DNA of 64,000 nucleotides from Arcobacter_B sp049472135. Its GTDB lineage: Bacteria > Campylobacterota > Campylobacteria > Campylobacterales > Arcobacteraceae. Position numbers and translations under genes: made by a program. Numbering within the stretch: position 1 is the stretch's first letter; the number at the start of each line of letters is the position of its first letter. Below are positions 34,246-43,257 of the stretch, in pieces. The notes beneath the pieces are model-generated. The model had not been told where the DNA came from. It saw only the letters and a list, made by a program, of their open reading frames with translations, and did no database searches. The stretch spans positions 1 through 64,000 of the forward strand of contig NZ_JBMOVV010000003.1 in assembly GCF_049472135.1 (NCBI RefSeq), written 5' to 3'.

Positions 34246-37201
34246 ACTTTTCTACCATTGTATAATGCAATTCTAGTCCATTAGAAGTTGCTACAAATCC
34301 ATTTACATTTATACTACCATCATGCACCATTTTATGGTGTTCTTTACACAATGGAATAAGATTATATTTATGATTTGCATTAATATGTTCAATAAATCCA
34401 TCTCTATTTGCTCTAGCTTGCTCTTTTATATGATGAACATCATCACAGGCCTTACCACAAATTACGCAAGTTGAAGCAAAAACATTTTTATTATACTTAG
34501 ATGTTTTTCTATGAGTAAGTCTTTCTATTTTATCATAATCATCTGTTAATCTTTTTCTAATATCATTTGCTACACTTAAAAACTCTCTGTCCATATGAAG
34601 TGACCTTGCATACTCTAAACCATACATAGATGAACCACTTCCATATGCTAGTTTTCTATCAAAAATAAGTTTATCTTCATCATCTTTATACATAACAGAT
34701 AAATGCAATGAGATAATATTTTTAAGTTTTTGAATCTCTTCTATTTCTGGAAGTTGGTGTAAATGTGTGGCAAATACAAAAATAGACTCTAATTTTGCAA
34801 GTTTTAAAATAGCACTTGCAACTATACTTAAACCACTCATCGTCTCAGTTGAATGGGAAATTTCATCACCTAAAATAAGTGATTTTTTACTTGCTCTATT
34901 AAAAATATTTTTAAGCTCCAACATCTCAACTGCAAATGATGATAAACCTTTTGCTATATTATCAGCTCCACTAATTCTAGTATAAACAGCATCAAAGATT
35001 GAAAACCTCATAGACTTTGCAGGTACATAAAAACCAGCTTGTGCTAAGATAACTGCTATACCTATTGATTTCATAAGTGAAGACTTACCTGATGAGTTTA
35101 TACCATAAAGTAAAACCCCATGCATTTTATTATCTTTGATATTTACAGGATTTGAATTTTTGATAATCACATTATCTTTATACTCTTTTGAAGCATAAGA
35201 TAACTGTCCTAAGATAATATCATTTGGTACATAAATACCTTGTTCTTCATTTGCTTCAATGATTGGATGTCTTAAATCAATAAGCTCAATAAAATTTTCA
35301 TCATCTTTTGTTTTAACTATTTTTGGACAGGTATAGTTGTATTTTTTAGCTGTTTTGATATTTGATACAGTTAAATCAACCTCAGCAATAAACTGAACTA
35401 ATTCTTCTAAAAGTTTAGAAAACTTTTTTTCAAACTCAACTAGTTTTTCTTTAAATACTAACTTATTTAATTCAACTATTTTTTTTAGATTATGTACATA
35501 TTTATCACTTACACTCTCAGTTAATCTACAAAAAATCTTAACTGAGTTTGTTTGCACCTTTATCTTAAAATCTTTAAATAAAAGTAAATCATCATCTATA
35601 ATTATATGAGAATTTAAAAGCTCTTCTTTTATAAGATTAAACCTATTTTTAGTCATCGTTAAGAAAAAACCTTCTTTATCAAGTCGATTTATACTCACAA
35701 AGTTTGATTCATCATTTGCATTTAAAAACTTTAAAATATGTTTTCTAAGTAGTTCTAGTTTTGAATAAAGTTCAATATTTTGAGTATTTAACTCATCAAT
35801 TTGTGTATTTATTCCCTCACAAACCATATTTGCTTCCACATCTTTTAGCATATACTTTCCAGATACTGTTAAATCAAAAGTAGAATCAATTGACTGAATA
35901 AAAAGTCCAAGCTCTGCACTACTACAAGGAGGTGTTAAAAACTTATAGTTTTCCATGAAAGTTACAACTTCTTTTATACTAAGAAGGGAATCATATAAAT
36001 AGTTTAGTTCAAAAGGATGAAGTCTACTTAATTTAATTCTTCTAGTTAATCTTTCAATATCATAGATATTTGCTAGTTCATTTTCTATTGGTCCGTGATA
36101 ATCAAACAACTCTTTTGAAAGATTAAATCTTCTTAATATTTCTTTGCTATCTTTTACAGGATGAGTTAATCTTTCCTTTAAAAGTCTTTTTCCCATTGCA
36201 GTAGAAGTGTTATTCATAAGCTTAATCAAGCTTGGATTATGAGTTGTTTCTATTATGTTTAACTGCTCTAAAGCATTGTTTCCTAAATAGATATATTTTC
36301 CAACATCTAACTTTTGAGGAAGAGATAGTTTTTGAATAATATTTGAATCATGACCTATTACAAAATCAATCAAAACAGCTAAAGCTTCTGTACTTAAAGG
36401 AACTCTTTCCATATCCAAATGCTCAATCGCAGTTAATAAAGACTGAATATCAAATACATTTTTAAATAGTTCATTTTGGTAATTTATTTTAGGTCGAAAA
36501 GAGCCTATATGAAAAGTTTTTAAGTTTAGCTCTAAGTAATCTATTACTTCTTTTTGATTTATACTTTTATCAGCAAAACTTACAATAACTTCATTTGTTT
36601 TATGCATATTCATATAATTAAACACTTCATCTAAAGCATAAAACTTATCTTCACTTGTTCCATGAACCTCGTTGTAGTAGCACTTACCAGTAGTTACATC
36701 AATAGCACTATATCCAACTAAATAAATACCTTTTATTTGCTCAATAACTAGTGATGTAATATTGTTTTCATCTTGGTCAATTACAAAATCAAAGTTAGTT
36801 CCTGGACTTACAACAGTATCTAAATATCTTGTAACTTTTGGAGGAACTCCCTTTTGTCTTATTACTACAACTGTGTATTTTTGCTCTGCAATAATTCTTG
36901 CAAGATGCTTATCAAAAGATATAGCAGGAACACCTGCCATAATAGGATTTTCAGCAGAATTCTCTAAGATAGTTTTATTTTTTCTTGTTAATTGAATATT
37001 TAATAGTTCAGCTATTTCTTTCGCTTTTCCTATTTGCATTTCATCATTATTAACTTCATAAACCTCAAAAAATGTTCCTATTTCCATAAGAACTACTGTA
37101 TTTTCACCATACTTTTTTTCAAAAAGTTCTTGAAGTTTAAAATATGTGATTGTTAATAGTGTTTTTTTATTATCTAAAAGTTCTGCTACTTCTTCTCTCA
37201 C
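34244..37201 (-). CDS. MutS7-type mismatch-repair ATPase fused to an HNH nuclease
   Basis: Protein of 985 residues. The N-terminal mismatch-recognition domain keeps the Phe-x-Glu signature (GTFFEVY, Phe44-x-Glu46), followed by connector, lever and clamp regions and the MutS ATPase with Walker A GINSSGKSS, DEISHSTETMSG and a FATHLHQL switch. A C-terminal HNH domain (about 905-960) has CVICGK, DVHHIKEQ and NLIPLCKEHHKMVH. This layout defines the MutS7 subfamily, described from epsilonproteobacteria and related to octocoral mitochondrial MutS. The built-in nuclease could replace MutL/MutH (hypothesis in the literature). It starts with GTG at 37201, one base after the upstream gene's stop. Confidence 0.92.
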   Translation of the reverse strand: MREEVAELLDNKKTLLTITYFKLQELFEKKYGENTVVLMEIGTFFEVYEVNNDEMQIGKAKEIAELLNIQLTRKNKTILENSAENPIMAGVPAISFDKHLARIIAEQKYTVVVIRQKGVPPKVTRYLDTVVSPGTNFDFVIDQDENNITSLVIEQIKGIYLVGYSAIDVTTGKCYYNEVHGTSEDKFYALDEVFNYMNMHKTNEVIVSFADKSINQKEVIDYLELNLKTFHIGSFRPKINYQNELFKNVFDIQSLLTAIEHLDMERVPLSTEALAVLIDFVIGHDSNIIQKLSLPQKLDVGKYIYLGNNALEQLNIIETTHNPSLIKLMNNTSTAMGKRLLKERLTHPVKDSKEILRRFNLSKELFDYHGPIENELANIYDIERLTRRIKLSRLHPFELNYLYDSLLSIKEVVTFMENYKFLTPPCSSAELGLFIQSIDSTFDLTVSGKYMLKDVEANMVCEGINTQIDELNTQNIELYSKLELLRKHILKFLNANDESNFVSINRLDKEGFFLTMTKNRFNLIKEELLNSHIIIDDDLLLFKDFKIKVQTNSVKIFCRLTESVSDKYVHNLKKIVELNKLVFKEKLVEFEKKFSKLLEELVQFIAEVDLTVSNIKTAKKYNYTCPKIVKTKDDENFIELIDLRHPIIEANEEQGIYVPNDIILGQLSYASKEYKDNVIIKNSNPVNIKDNKMHGVLLYGINSSGKSSLMKSIGIAVILAQAGFYVPAKSMRFSIFDAVYTRISGADNIAKGLSSFAVEMLELKNIFNRASKKSLILGDEISHSTETMSGLSIVASAILKLAKLESIFVFATHLHQLPEIEEIQKLKNIISLHLSVMYKDDEDKLIFDRKLAYGSGSSMYGLEYARSLHMDREFLSVANDIRKRLTDDYDKIERLTHRKTSKYNKNVFASTCVICGKACDDVHHIKEQARANRDGFIEHINANHKYNLIPLCKEHHKMVHDGSINVNGFVATSNGLELHYTMVEK

Positions 37202-37202
37202 G

Positions 37203-37622
37203 TTACTTTCTAACTCCCGTCCAATCTCTTATTTGCTTTCTTTGCTCTTTTGTAAGATCAGCTTCTTCATGAAGCCAAAGATATGAGTTTAAAGGCATAA
37301 CTGCATAAACTGTTCTGTAAATACCTTTTAATTTCTTTTCTTTCTCTTCTTGAGTGTAGTTTTCCCACTCTGAGAAGTTTAACCACTTTCTTCCATCATT
37401 TACATGATCACTAATAATCCAAGAAAAAGGTGCAATATTTGAATACCAAGGCCAGTTTACTTCGTTTGAATGACAATCATAACAAGATTGTTTAAACATT
37501 GTCATAATATCATCAGGAGCTTTAATCTCTAAAGTTTTTTCAACAGCATAGTTTTTTTGTTCAGTTTGTATTGCTTGCATTGCAATAAATACTAAAAGAA
37601 AAATTAAAAGTGTTCTTTTCAT
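37203..37622 (-). CDS. Haem-binding domain protein, exported mono-haem
   Basis: Protein of 139 residues. A signal peptide or anchor (about 1-18) precedes a haem-attachment site CYDCH (Cys47, Cys50, His51) and a WPWYSNIAPFSWIISDHVNDGR segment typical of the Haem_bd (PF14376-like) family. It is periplasmic, with probable electron-transfer or haem-sensing role, not known in detail. It lies between a thioredoxin-like gene and mutS7 with spacers of a few bases. Confidence 0.83.
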   Translation of the reverse strand: MKRTLLIFLLVFIAMQAIQTEQKNYAVEKTLEIKAPDDIMTMFKQSCYDCHSNEVNWPWYSNIAPFSWIISDHVNDGRKWLNFSEWENYTQEEKEKKLKGIYRTVYAVMPLNSYLWLHEEADLTKEQRKQIRDWTGVRK

Positions 37623-37628
37623 ATATCC

Positions 37629-37964
37629 TTACTCACACATTAAAGTATAAGGTCTTCTTAACTCTTCAAGAAATAAAGGAATAGACATATTTCTTCCATA
37701 CCTTCTAAACTCTTTTGTATCAAAATAGACCAATATTGTAGGAATAGAAAATACCGTAAAATGGCTTGTAAGTTCTTTATGTATATCTGTTTTTACTTCA
37801 TACATCACAAATCTTGAAAACTCTTCTTTTACACTTTTCTCAACTTTTGGTTTTAAAACCTTACAAACAGAACAGTTTTCTCCTGAAAAATATATTAATA
37901 CAGGTTCCCCTGTATTAATACTATTTTGAATCTGATTTAAGTTGTTCGCTTCTATCATTTTCAT
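37629..37964 (-). CDS. Thioredoxin-fold protein
   Basis: About 111 residues. It has a thioredoxin-like core with active-site CSVC (Cys31, Cys34) in FSGENCSVCKVL, and the cis-Pro segment FSIPTILVYF. No signal peptide is seen, so it is cytoplasmic. It overlaps the 3' end of the DUF1538 gene by about 44 bp. The ATG at 37964 or one two codons later (37958, better spaced from aaagaga) are both plausible starts. It probably reduces a partner disulfide; the substrate is unknown. Confidence 0.8.
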   Translation of the reverse strand: MKMIEANNLNQIQNSINTGEPVLIYFSGENCSVCKVLKPKVEKSVKEEFSRFVMYEVKTDIHKELTSHFTVFSIPTILVYFDTKEFRRYGRNMSIPLFLEELRRPYTLMCE

Positions 37965-39930
37965 TCTCTTTCTCTTTAGTTTCATCTTTATCTATTTTAA
38001 CTTCATATGCTTTTTCTTTAAAAATATCCTCTTTTGATAAAGAGATACCTTTCATATGAGTTAAAGGGAAAGCAAAAGCTATACCTTTTCCTGTAGTTGT
38101 AATATGTAATGAATGAATTATTGATTTAATAACACCATTTACTAAATACTTAGGAAGTAAGAAAAGAAGTAAAGTATCATTTGCTTCAAAATTTGTTCTA
38201 TAGAAGTTGGCCATCTCTTCAAGACCTATTCCATCTGCTCTTAAAACAGTAACACCTGAAGCTCCTGCTTTATGTGCTGCTGCAATTGCATCTAGTTTTT
38301 TATCTACAGGAACAATAATAACAACTGCACTAAACTCTAAGTCTAATGAATGTCTAACTGATGAACCATCAATATTTACAGTTGCTAAATCCATATTCTC
38401 AGCATCAATTAATGCATCTTTTAATAACTCTTCTTTTTCGATTTCAGTATCAGATTTAACACCAATTTTCTCAGTGATAATACCATAAAGCATTACTGTA
38501 ATCATTGGGAATAAAGATGCAAAAGCAATAAGACCAAATCCATCAATAAGAGGACTTCTTCCTTCAATATTTGTAGCAAGACCAATACCAAGTGCAGCAA
38601 CTAAAGGAACTGTAACAGTTGAAGTAGTAACCCCACCACTATCATAAGCAATAGGAATAATATACTTAGGAGCAATAAATGTAAGAATAATTACTACAAG
38701 ATATCCAACAATAATATAGTAGTGAATATGCCCACCATCTACAATTCTAAATGCACCTAAAGCAATACCAATAGCAACACCACCTGCAACAAATATTCTT
38801 AATACAAAATCATTAATTTTACCATCTGAAATATCTTTTGCTTTTTTAGCAATTGCCATAAGAGCTGGCTCAGCCATAGTAGTTGAAAAACCAATAGCAA
38901 ATGCAAAAGCATAAATCATTAAGATTGAATCAGATTTTGTAAGTTGATAAGCCATAGTCTCTCCAAGAGAGAATAGACCCATTTCAAGTCCTAAAATAAA
39001 TGCATAAAGTCCAATAATTACTAAACCAAAACCTAAAAATACTGTCTTAACATTTTCAATGCTCTTTTTTAATACAGCATACTGGAAGAAAAGAATAATT
39101 AATAAAATAGGTGCTACATCTTTTACAACAGATAAAATACCATTTATAACTGAACTAATTGAAATATCAGCATTACTTGATACAGCAGCTTGAACAGTAA
39201 CTTCAGCAACAGCTTTAGCATCAACTAGATTATAAACTGCAATACCATAAATCTGTACAAAAATCATTGGGGTTAATGAGGCAAAAGCAATAAGACCAAA
39301 TCCATCAATAACCGGATTTCTTCCTTTTATAGTTGAAGCAAGACCAATACCAAGTGCAGCTACTAAAGGAACTGTAACTGTTGAAGTTGTAACTCCACCT
39401 AAATCATATGCAAGACCAATAATCTCTTTTGGAGCAAAGAATGTTACACTTACTACTAATAAATATCCAACAATTATATAGTAATGAATTGGGTGTCCCT
39501 TATAAATTCTATAAACACCTAAGAAAATAGCAAATCCAACTGAGCCAGCAACAACAAGTCTAAGCATAGTGGCATCAATACGACCACTAGAAATTGAGGC
39601 TGCTTTATCTGCAATAACAGCAAGCGCAGGCTCTGCTATTGTAGTACCAAAACCAATTAAAAAACCAAAAAACAGTACCCATGCCATACTGCCATGTTTG
39701 GCAAAGTTTTTTGCTAAGCCTTCTCCAACAGGAAATATTCCTATTTCAAGCCCTTGTAAAAAAATAGCTAAACCAACACCAACAATACCTAATCCAATCG
39801 CAGTGCTAACCCATCCTTCGGGTACAGCTTGGATAATTGCTAGTTGAAAGAATAGAATAACTACAACTATGGGAATTAAATCCCTAAATGACTCTTTTAA
39901 TAGCTTCAAAAAGAAGTTAAATTGCATCAT
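37921..39930 (-). CDS. DUF1538 membrane protein with C-terminal PII-like domain
   Basis: Polytopic inner-membrane protein of 669 residues made of two similar DUF1538 halves (about 20-240 and 265-485). Each half repeats GLEIG(I/M)..GE, IGFGTTIAEPAL or IGFSTTMAEPAL, HPIHYYIIVGYL or GHIHYYIIVGYL, GGVTTSTVTVPLVAALGIGL and DGFGLIAFASL. A soluble PII/GlnB-like domain follows (about 530-640), starting EFSAVVIIVPVDKKLDAI. The repeat layout suggests a two-fold symmetric transporter or channel gated by the PII-like domain (inference). First gene of the minus-strand operon that continues with the thioredoxin-like, haem-binding and mutS7 genes. Substrate unknown. Confidence 0.85.
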   Translation of the reverse strand: MMQFNFFLKLLKESFRDLIPIVVVILFFQLAIIQAVPEGWVSTAIGLGIVGVGLAIFLQGLEIGIFPVGEGLAKNFAKHGSMAWVLFFGFLIGFGTTIAEPALAVIADKAASISSGRIDATMLRLVVAGSVGFAIFLGVYRIYKGHPIHYYIIVGYLLVVSVTFFAPKEIIGLAYDLGGVTTSTVTVPLVAALGIGLASTIKGRNPVIDGFGLIAFASLTPMIFVQIYGIAVYNLVDAKAVAEVTVQAAVSSNADISISSVINGILSVVKDVAPILLIILFFQYAVLKKSIENVKTVFLGFGLVIIGLYAFILGLEMGLFSLGETMAYQLTKSDSILMIYAFAFAIGFSTTMAEPALMAIAKKAKDISDGKINDFVLRIFVAGGVAIGIALGAFRIVDGGHIHYYIIVGYLVVIILTFIAPKYIIPIAYDSGGVTTSTVTVPLVAALGIGLATNIEGRSPLIDGFGLIAFASLFPMITVMLYGIITEKIGVKSDTEIEKEELLKDALIDAENMDLATVNIDGSSVRHSLDLEFSAVVIIVPVDKKLDAIAAAHKAGASGVTVLRADGIGLEEMANFYRTNFEANDTLLLFLLPKYLVNGVIKSIIHSLHITTTGKGIAFAFPLTHMKGISLSKEDIFKEKAYEVKIDKDETKEKENENDRSEQLKSDSK

Positions 39931-40062
39931 ATATTTTATGTCTCCTACTAATCCTAAAATTATTTTAACTTTAGTTAATAGATCTATTTTACATTGTTTT
40001 TACTGAATTGTTGGATAAAGTTGAGTTTTTAAGTTAAGTTATTTTTAAATATGTAAGAGATT

Positions 40063-40091
40063 ATTATAAAGTAGAAAATCTACTTTATAAT
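40063..40091 (-). terminator. Terminator hairpin of leuA
   Basis: attataaagtaga (40063-40075) pairs with tctactttataat (40079-40091) around a 3-nt loop, just past the leuA stop. Confidence 0.7.
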
Positions 40092-40092
40092 A

Positions 40093-41646
40093 TTAAACTT
40101 GGTGTTCGTTTTTCTTTGATAATCTTTCTTTTTGAGAAAGGTAAGAGTTAACACTTCCTAAGTAAGCTTTTGCAGTTGCAAGCATTGTATCTACGCTTAA
40201 ACCATGTCCCACAAAAGATGGTGATTCATCATCAAATGTTACTCTTGTTGTAACTTTTGCAAGTGCGTCTTTACCTTCTGTAACTGAAGTTACATTATAA
40301 CTTTGAAGATCTCCATTTATTCCTGTTAATCTATCAATAGTTTTAAAGATTGCATCCATTGTACCATTACCAATATTTGCATCACTCATTACATCATCAT
40401 TGTGTTTAATTGAAACTGCTGCTGTTGGTAAACCATTTGAACAATCAGAGATTTGTAATCCAACTAACTCATAAGTTTTAGCGCTATTTAAAGACTCGTC
40501 AGTAATTAACATTCTAATATCATCATCAGTTACTTCTTTTTTCTTATCAGCTAATACTTTGAATTTTTCAAATGCAGAGTTTAACTCTTCATCTGTTACT
40601 TTGTCAAACCCTAAATGTTCAATTTTATCTCTAAATGCAGCTCTTCCTGAGTGTTTACCTAAGATTAAAGTTGAATCTTTGAATACACCTACATCTTCAG
40701 GCTTCATAATTTCATATGTTTCTTGGTGTTTTAATACACCATCTTGGTGAATACCACTTTCATGAGCAAATGCATTTTTACCAACGATTGCTTTATTTTG
40801 TTGTGGCTCAACACCTGTGATAGTTGCAACTAACCTTGAAGTTGGGTAAATTTCAGGTGTATTAATTGTTGTGTATAATTCACCAAAGGCATCTTTTCTA
40901 GTTTTAATAGCCATCACAGCTTCTTCTAAAGATGAGTTACCAGCTCTTTCCCCTAAACCATTGATTGTTACTTCAATTTGTCTAGCTCCATTTGCAACTG
41001 CTGCTAAAGTGTTTGCTGTTGCTAATCCTAAGTCATTGTGATTATGAACAGAAATTCTTGCTCTATCACCTGCAAATTCAGATAACTCTTTTACCATTGC
41101 ACCTAATTCATTTGGTAATCTATATCCAACTGTATCAGGTAAGTTAATAGTTGAAGCTCCTGCATTTATTACAGCATCCATAACTTCTTTCATAAATGGA
41201 ATCTCTGATCTTCCTGCATCTTCTAATGAAAACTCTACATCATCAACAAATGTTCTAGCATACTCAACCGCATGAACTGCTCTTTTAATTACTTCATCAG
41301 GTGACATTTTTAACTTGTATTGCATGTGAATTGGACTTGTTGCAATAAACGTGTGAATTCTATGTAATGGTGCTTTTGAAACTGCTAAACCTGATTGTTT
41401 AATATCATTTTCAACTGCTCTACTTAAAGAACAAATTGAAGAGTTTTTAACAACTTCTGCAATTCTTGAAACTGCATCAAAATCACCTGGACTTGCAGCA
41501 GCAAAACCAGCTTCAATTACATCTACACCTAATTTTTCTAACTGTAAAGCAACTTTTATTTTTTCTTCTGTATTCATTGAACAACCAGGAGATTGTTCAC
41601 CATCTCTTAATGTAGTATCGAAAACTATAATTTTATTCTTATCCAT
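40093..41646 (-). CDS. leuA: 2-isopropylmalate synthase
   Basis: First committed enzyme of leucine synthesis, 517 residues; it condenses acetyl-CoA with 2-oxoisovalerate. The N-terminal TIM barrel begins FDTTLRDGEQSPGCSM, with HNHDLGLA and GLGERAGN metal/active-site segments. The C-terminal LeuA regulatory dimer domain (about 385-505) is present, so leucine feedback is expected. It is preceded by a leader peptide and promoter (41760-41893). No other leu genes are in the window. Confidence 0.96.
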   Translation of the reverse strand: MDKNKIIVFDTTLRDGEQSPGCSMNTEEKIKVALQLEKLGVDVIEAGFAAASPGDFDAVSRIAEVVKNSSICSLSRAVENDIKQSGLAVSKAPLHRIHTFIATSPIHMQYKLKMSPDEVIKRAVHAVEYARTFVDDVEFSLEDAGRSEIPFMKEVMDAVINAGASTINLPDTVGYRLPNELGAMVKELSEFAGDRARISVHNHNDLGLATANTLAAVANGARQIEVTINGLGERAGNSSLEEAVMAIKTRKDAFGELYTTINTPEIYPTSRLVATITGVEPQQNKAIVGKNAFAHESGIHQDGVLKHQETYEIMKPEDVGVFKDSTLILGKHSGRAAFRDKIEHLGFDKVTDEELNSAFEKFKVLADKKKEVTDDDIRMLITDESLNSAKTYELVGLQISDCSNGLPTAAVSIKHNDDVMSDANIGNGTMDAIFKTIDRLTGINGDLQSYNVTSVTEGKDALAKVTTRVTFDDESPSFVGHGLSVDTMLATAKAYLGSVNSYLSQKERLSKKNEHQV

Positions 41647-41745
41647 TGTATATACCCTTTAAAATATGCAATATTATATCTTTTTTTATTTTATAAAAAA
41701 GAAAACTATAACGATTTATTTTATATTTGATTTAAATATGTGAAG

Positions 41746-41764
41746 TCTAATTTTGATAATTAGA
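41746..41764 (-). other. Hairpin overlapping the leader-peptide stop codon
   Basis: On the transcript TCTAATT pairs with AATTAGA around ATCAA. It lies across the stop of the leader peptide, so a ribosome paused at the Leu codons would affect whether it forms. It has no U-tract and is not itself a terminator. Confidence 0.4.
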
Positions 41765-41837
41765 GAGAGATTTTAAGAAGCAGAAGAGAGTTAACACTTT
41801 TTATAAAATGATTATTGTAAAAATCAAAAATTTTCAT
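41760..41837 (-). CDS. Candidate leucine leader peptide upstream of leuA
   Basis: A 25-codon ORF with a strong aggagag ribosome site encodes MKIFDFYNNHFIKSV and then NSLLLLKISL. Four consecutive Leu codons (CTT CTG CTT CTT) lie near the end, plus one more at the last position. It starts about 20 bp after the predicted transcription start and ends 113 bp before leuA. This is the classic layout of a leuL attenuation leader. No GC-rich intrinsic terminator was found between it and leuA, so the mechanism (attenuation, Rho, or translation-coupled control) is open. Confidence 0.65.
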   Translation of the reverse strand: MKIFDFYNNHFIKSVNSLLLLKISL

Positions 41838-41864
41838 TTTCTCTCCTATGTAATTTATGTGCAA

Positions 41865-41893
41865 AGTATATTTAATAATTTTAAATTTGTCAA
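41865..41893 (-). promoter_or_regulatory. Sigma70 promoter of the leuA leader
   Basis: Reading the minus strand, TTGACA (41893-41888), a 17-bp spacer and TATACT (41870-41865): a near-consensus promoter. The start would fall near 41858, giving a transcript with about 210 nt ahead of leuA that includes the leader peptide. Confidence 0.8.
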
Positions 41894-41895
41894 GA

Positions 41896-43179
41896 CTATT
41901 TAGATTTATTTGATAAATAAACTTGATTTCTACCATTAACCTTTGCTTTATATAAGGCTTTATCTGAGGCTTTATATAACTCTTCTTGATTTATAATATA
42001 TTCAGATTTTTGAACTATTAAACCAGCTGAAATAGTTACAAACTCACTTGCTGAGTTAGCAGAATGTTCAATTTTAAGTTCTTCAATACTTTTAACAATT
42101 TGTTTTGCATAAACTAAAGACTCTTCAATATCTAATCCTGAAAAAAGGATACAAAACTCTTCACCACCAACTCTAAAAACATAATCAGTTGCTCTTGATG
42201 TTAAGTCTTTTAAAGCTTTTGCAACGCTTTTTAATATTTCATCACCTTTTGGATGTCCATATGTATCATTGTATTTTTTAAAATGATCTATATCTAAAGA
42301 AAGAAGACTTAAACTTATATCTTCTCTTTTTACTCTTCTTATTTCTTTTTCAATAATCTCATTAAAATATCTTCTATTATAAAGTTTTGTTAAATCATCT
42401 TCTATTGATAAGAGTTCAAGCTTTTTATTATCTGTAATATCTTGTCTAATAGCTGTATAGTTTACAATATTATCTTCATTGTCAAAAACAGGAGTAATTG
42501 AAAGGTTTGCCCAATAAATATCTCCATTTTTCTTTCTATTCTTAATCTCTGATTTATAAACTTTTCCTGAACTTATTTGTTTCCACATATGCTCATAAAA
42601 TTCATCTGGAGTATCTTCATGTCTTAAAATAGAGTGTTTATTACCAATTAGCTCAGTTTTATCATAACCTACAAACTGTGCAAAAGCAGTACTTGCATCT
42701 ATAATTTTACCTTCTTTATCTGTAATTGATAAAAGTACATTTTCATCAACTATTTCAAGTAAATTATCTTTTTCAAAGAGTTGATCTCTTAAATGTGTAG
42801 TTAAAAAACAATCTTGAATATCATAAATTAGCTGCATTAAATCTATTGGTTTAATTACAAATTTATTTACTTGTAGTTCAATTGCTTTTAGGAAATAGTC
42901 TAAATCAGAATAAGCTGTAGTTACAATAACAGGAACACTTTTCTTATTTATTTTTTTTAACATATCAATACCATTCATTTTTGGCATTTGTATATCTGTA
43001 ATTATCAAATCAGGATTTATTTTATGGAAAAGTTCTAAACCTTCTTCTCCATTCTTTGCTGTATGAAAATCTGGTATATTACGATTTAAAAAATATGTCA
43101 CTTCTTCTCTAATCATATCTTCATCTTCAACATAAAGTACTGTAAGGTTTGCAAGTAGCTCTTTATTTATTTTTTTCAT
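41896..43179 (-). CDS. Response regulator with PAS and GGDEF domains (diguanylate cyclase)
   Basis: About 427 residues from ATG 43179, which matches the MRKINKELF start of its paralog at 45815; an in-frame GTG at 43194 is the alternative. The receiver has phospho-acceptor Asp62 (IITDIQMP). A PAS domain follows (about 145-255, with WANLSITPVFDNEDNIVNYTAIRQDIT), then GGDEF (about 265-425) with active-site GGEEF and an intact RxxD inhibitory site (RATD five residues before). Output is c-di-GMP synthesis controlled by phosphorylation and PAS. Last gene of the signalling operon. Confidence 0.9.
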   Translation of the reverse strand: MKKINKELLANLTVLYVEDEDMIREEVTYFLNRNIPDFHTAKNGEEGLELFHKINPDLIITDIQMPKMNGIDMLKKINKKSVPVIVTTAYSDLDYFLKAIELQVNKFVIKPIDLMQLIYDIQDCFLTTHLRDQLFEKDNLLEIVDENVLLSITDKEGKIIDASTAFAQFVGYDKTELIGNKHSILRHEDTPDEFYEHMWKQISSGKVYKSEIKNRKKNGDIYWANLSITPVFDNEDNIVNYTAIRQDITDNKKLELLSIEDDLTKLYNRRYFNEIIEKEIRRVKREDISLSLLSLDIDHFKKYNDTYGHPKGDEILKSVAKALKDLTSRATDYVFRVGGEEFCILFSGLDIEESLVYAKQIVKSIEELKIEHSANSASEFVTISAGLIVQKSEYIINQEELYKASDKALYKAKVNGRNQVYLSNKSK

Positions 43180-43257
43180 TATTTTTTCATACACCTAATT
43201 ATTTTATAATTCATTCTAGCAAATTTTTTATATTATATATTTATACTATTTAAATGC

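Noticed and set aside
41690..41720. A/T-only stem (poly-T with poly-A) as the leuA attenuator terminator
   Set aside because: The stem is entirely A-T and lies beside a T/A-rich run; it is too weak to call a terminator.
43179..43194. GTG start for the GGDEF regulator
   Set aside because: The aligned paralog begins at the position of the ATG at 43179 and the GTG has its ribosome-site-like bases directly adjacent, leaving no spacing.
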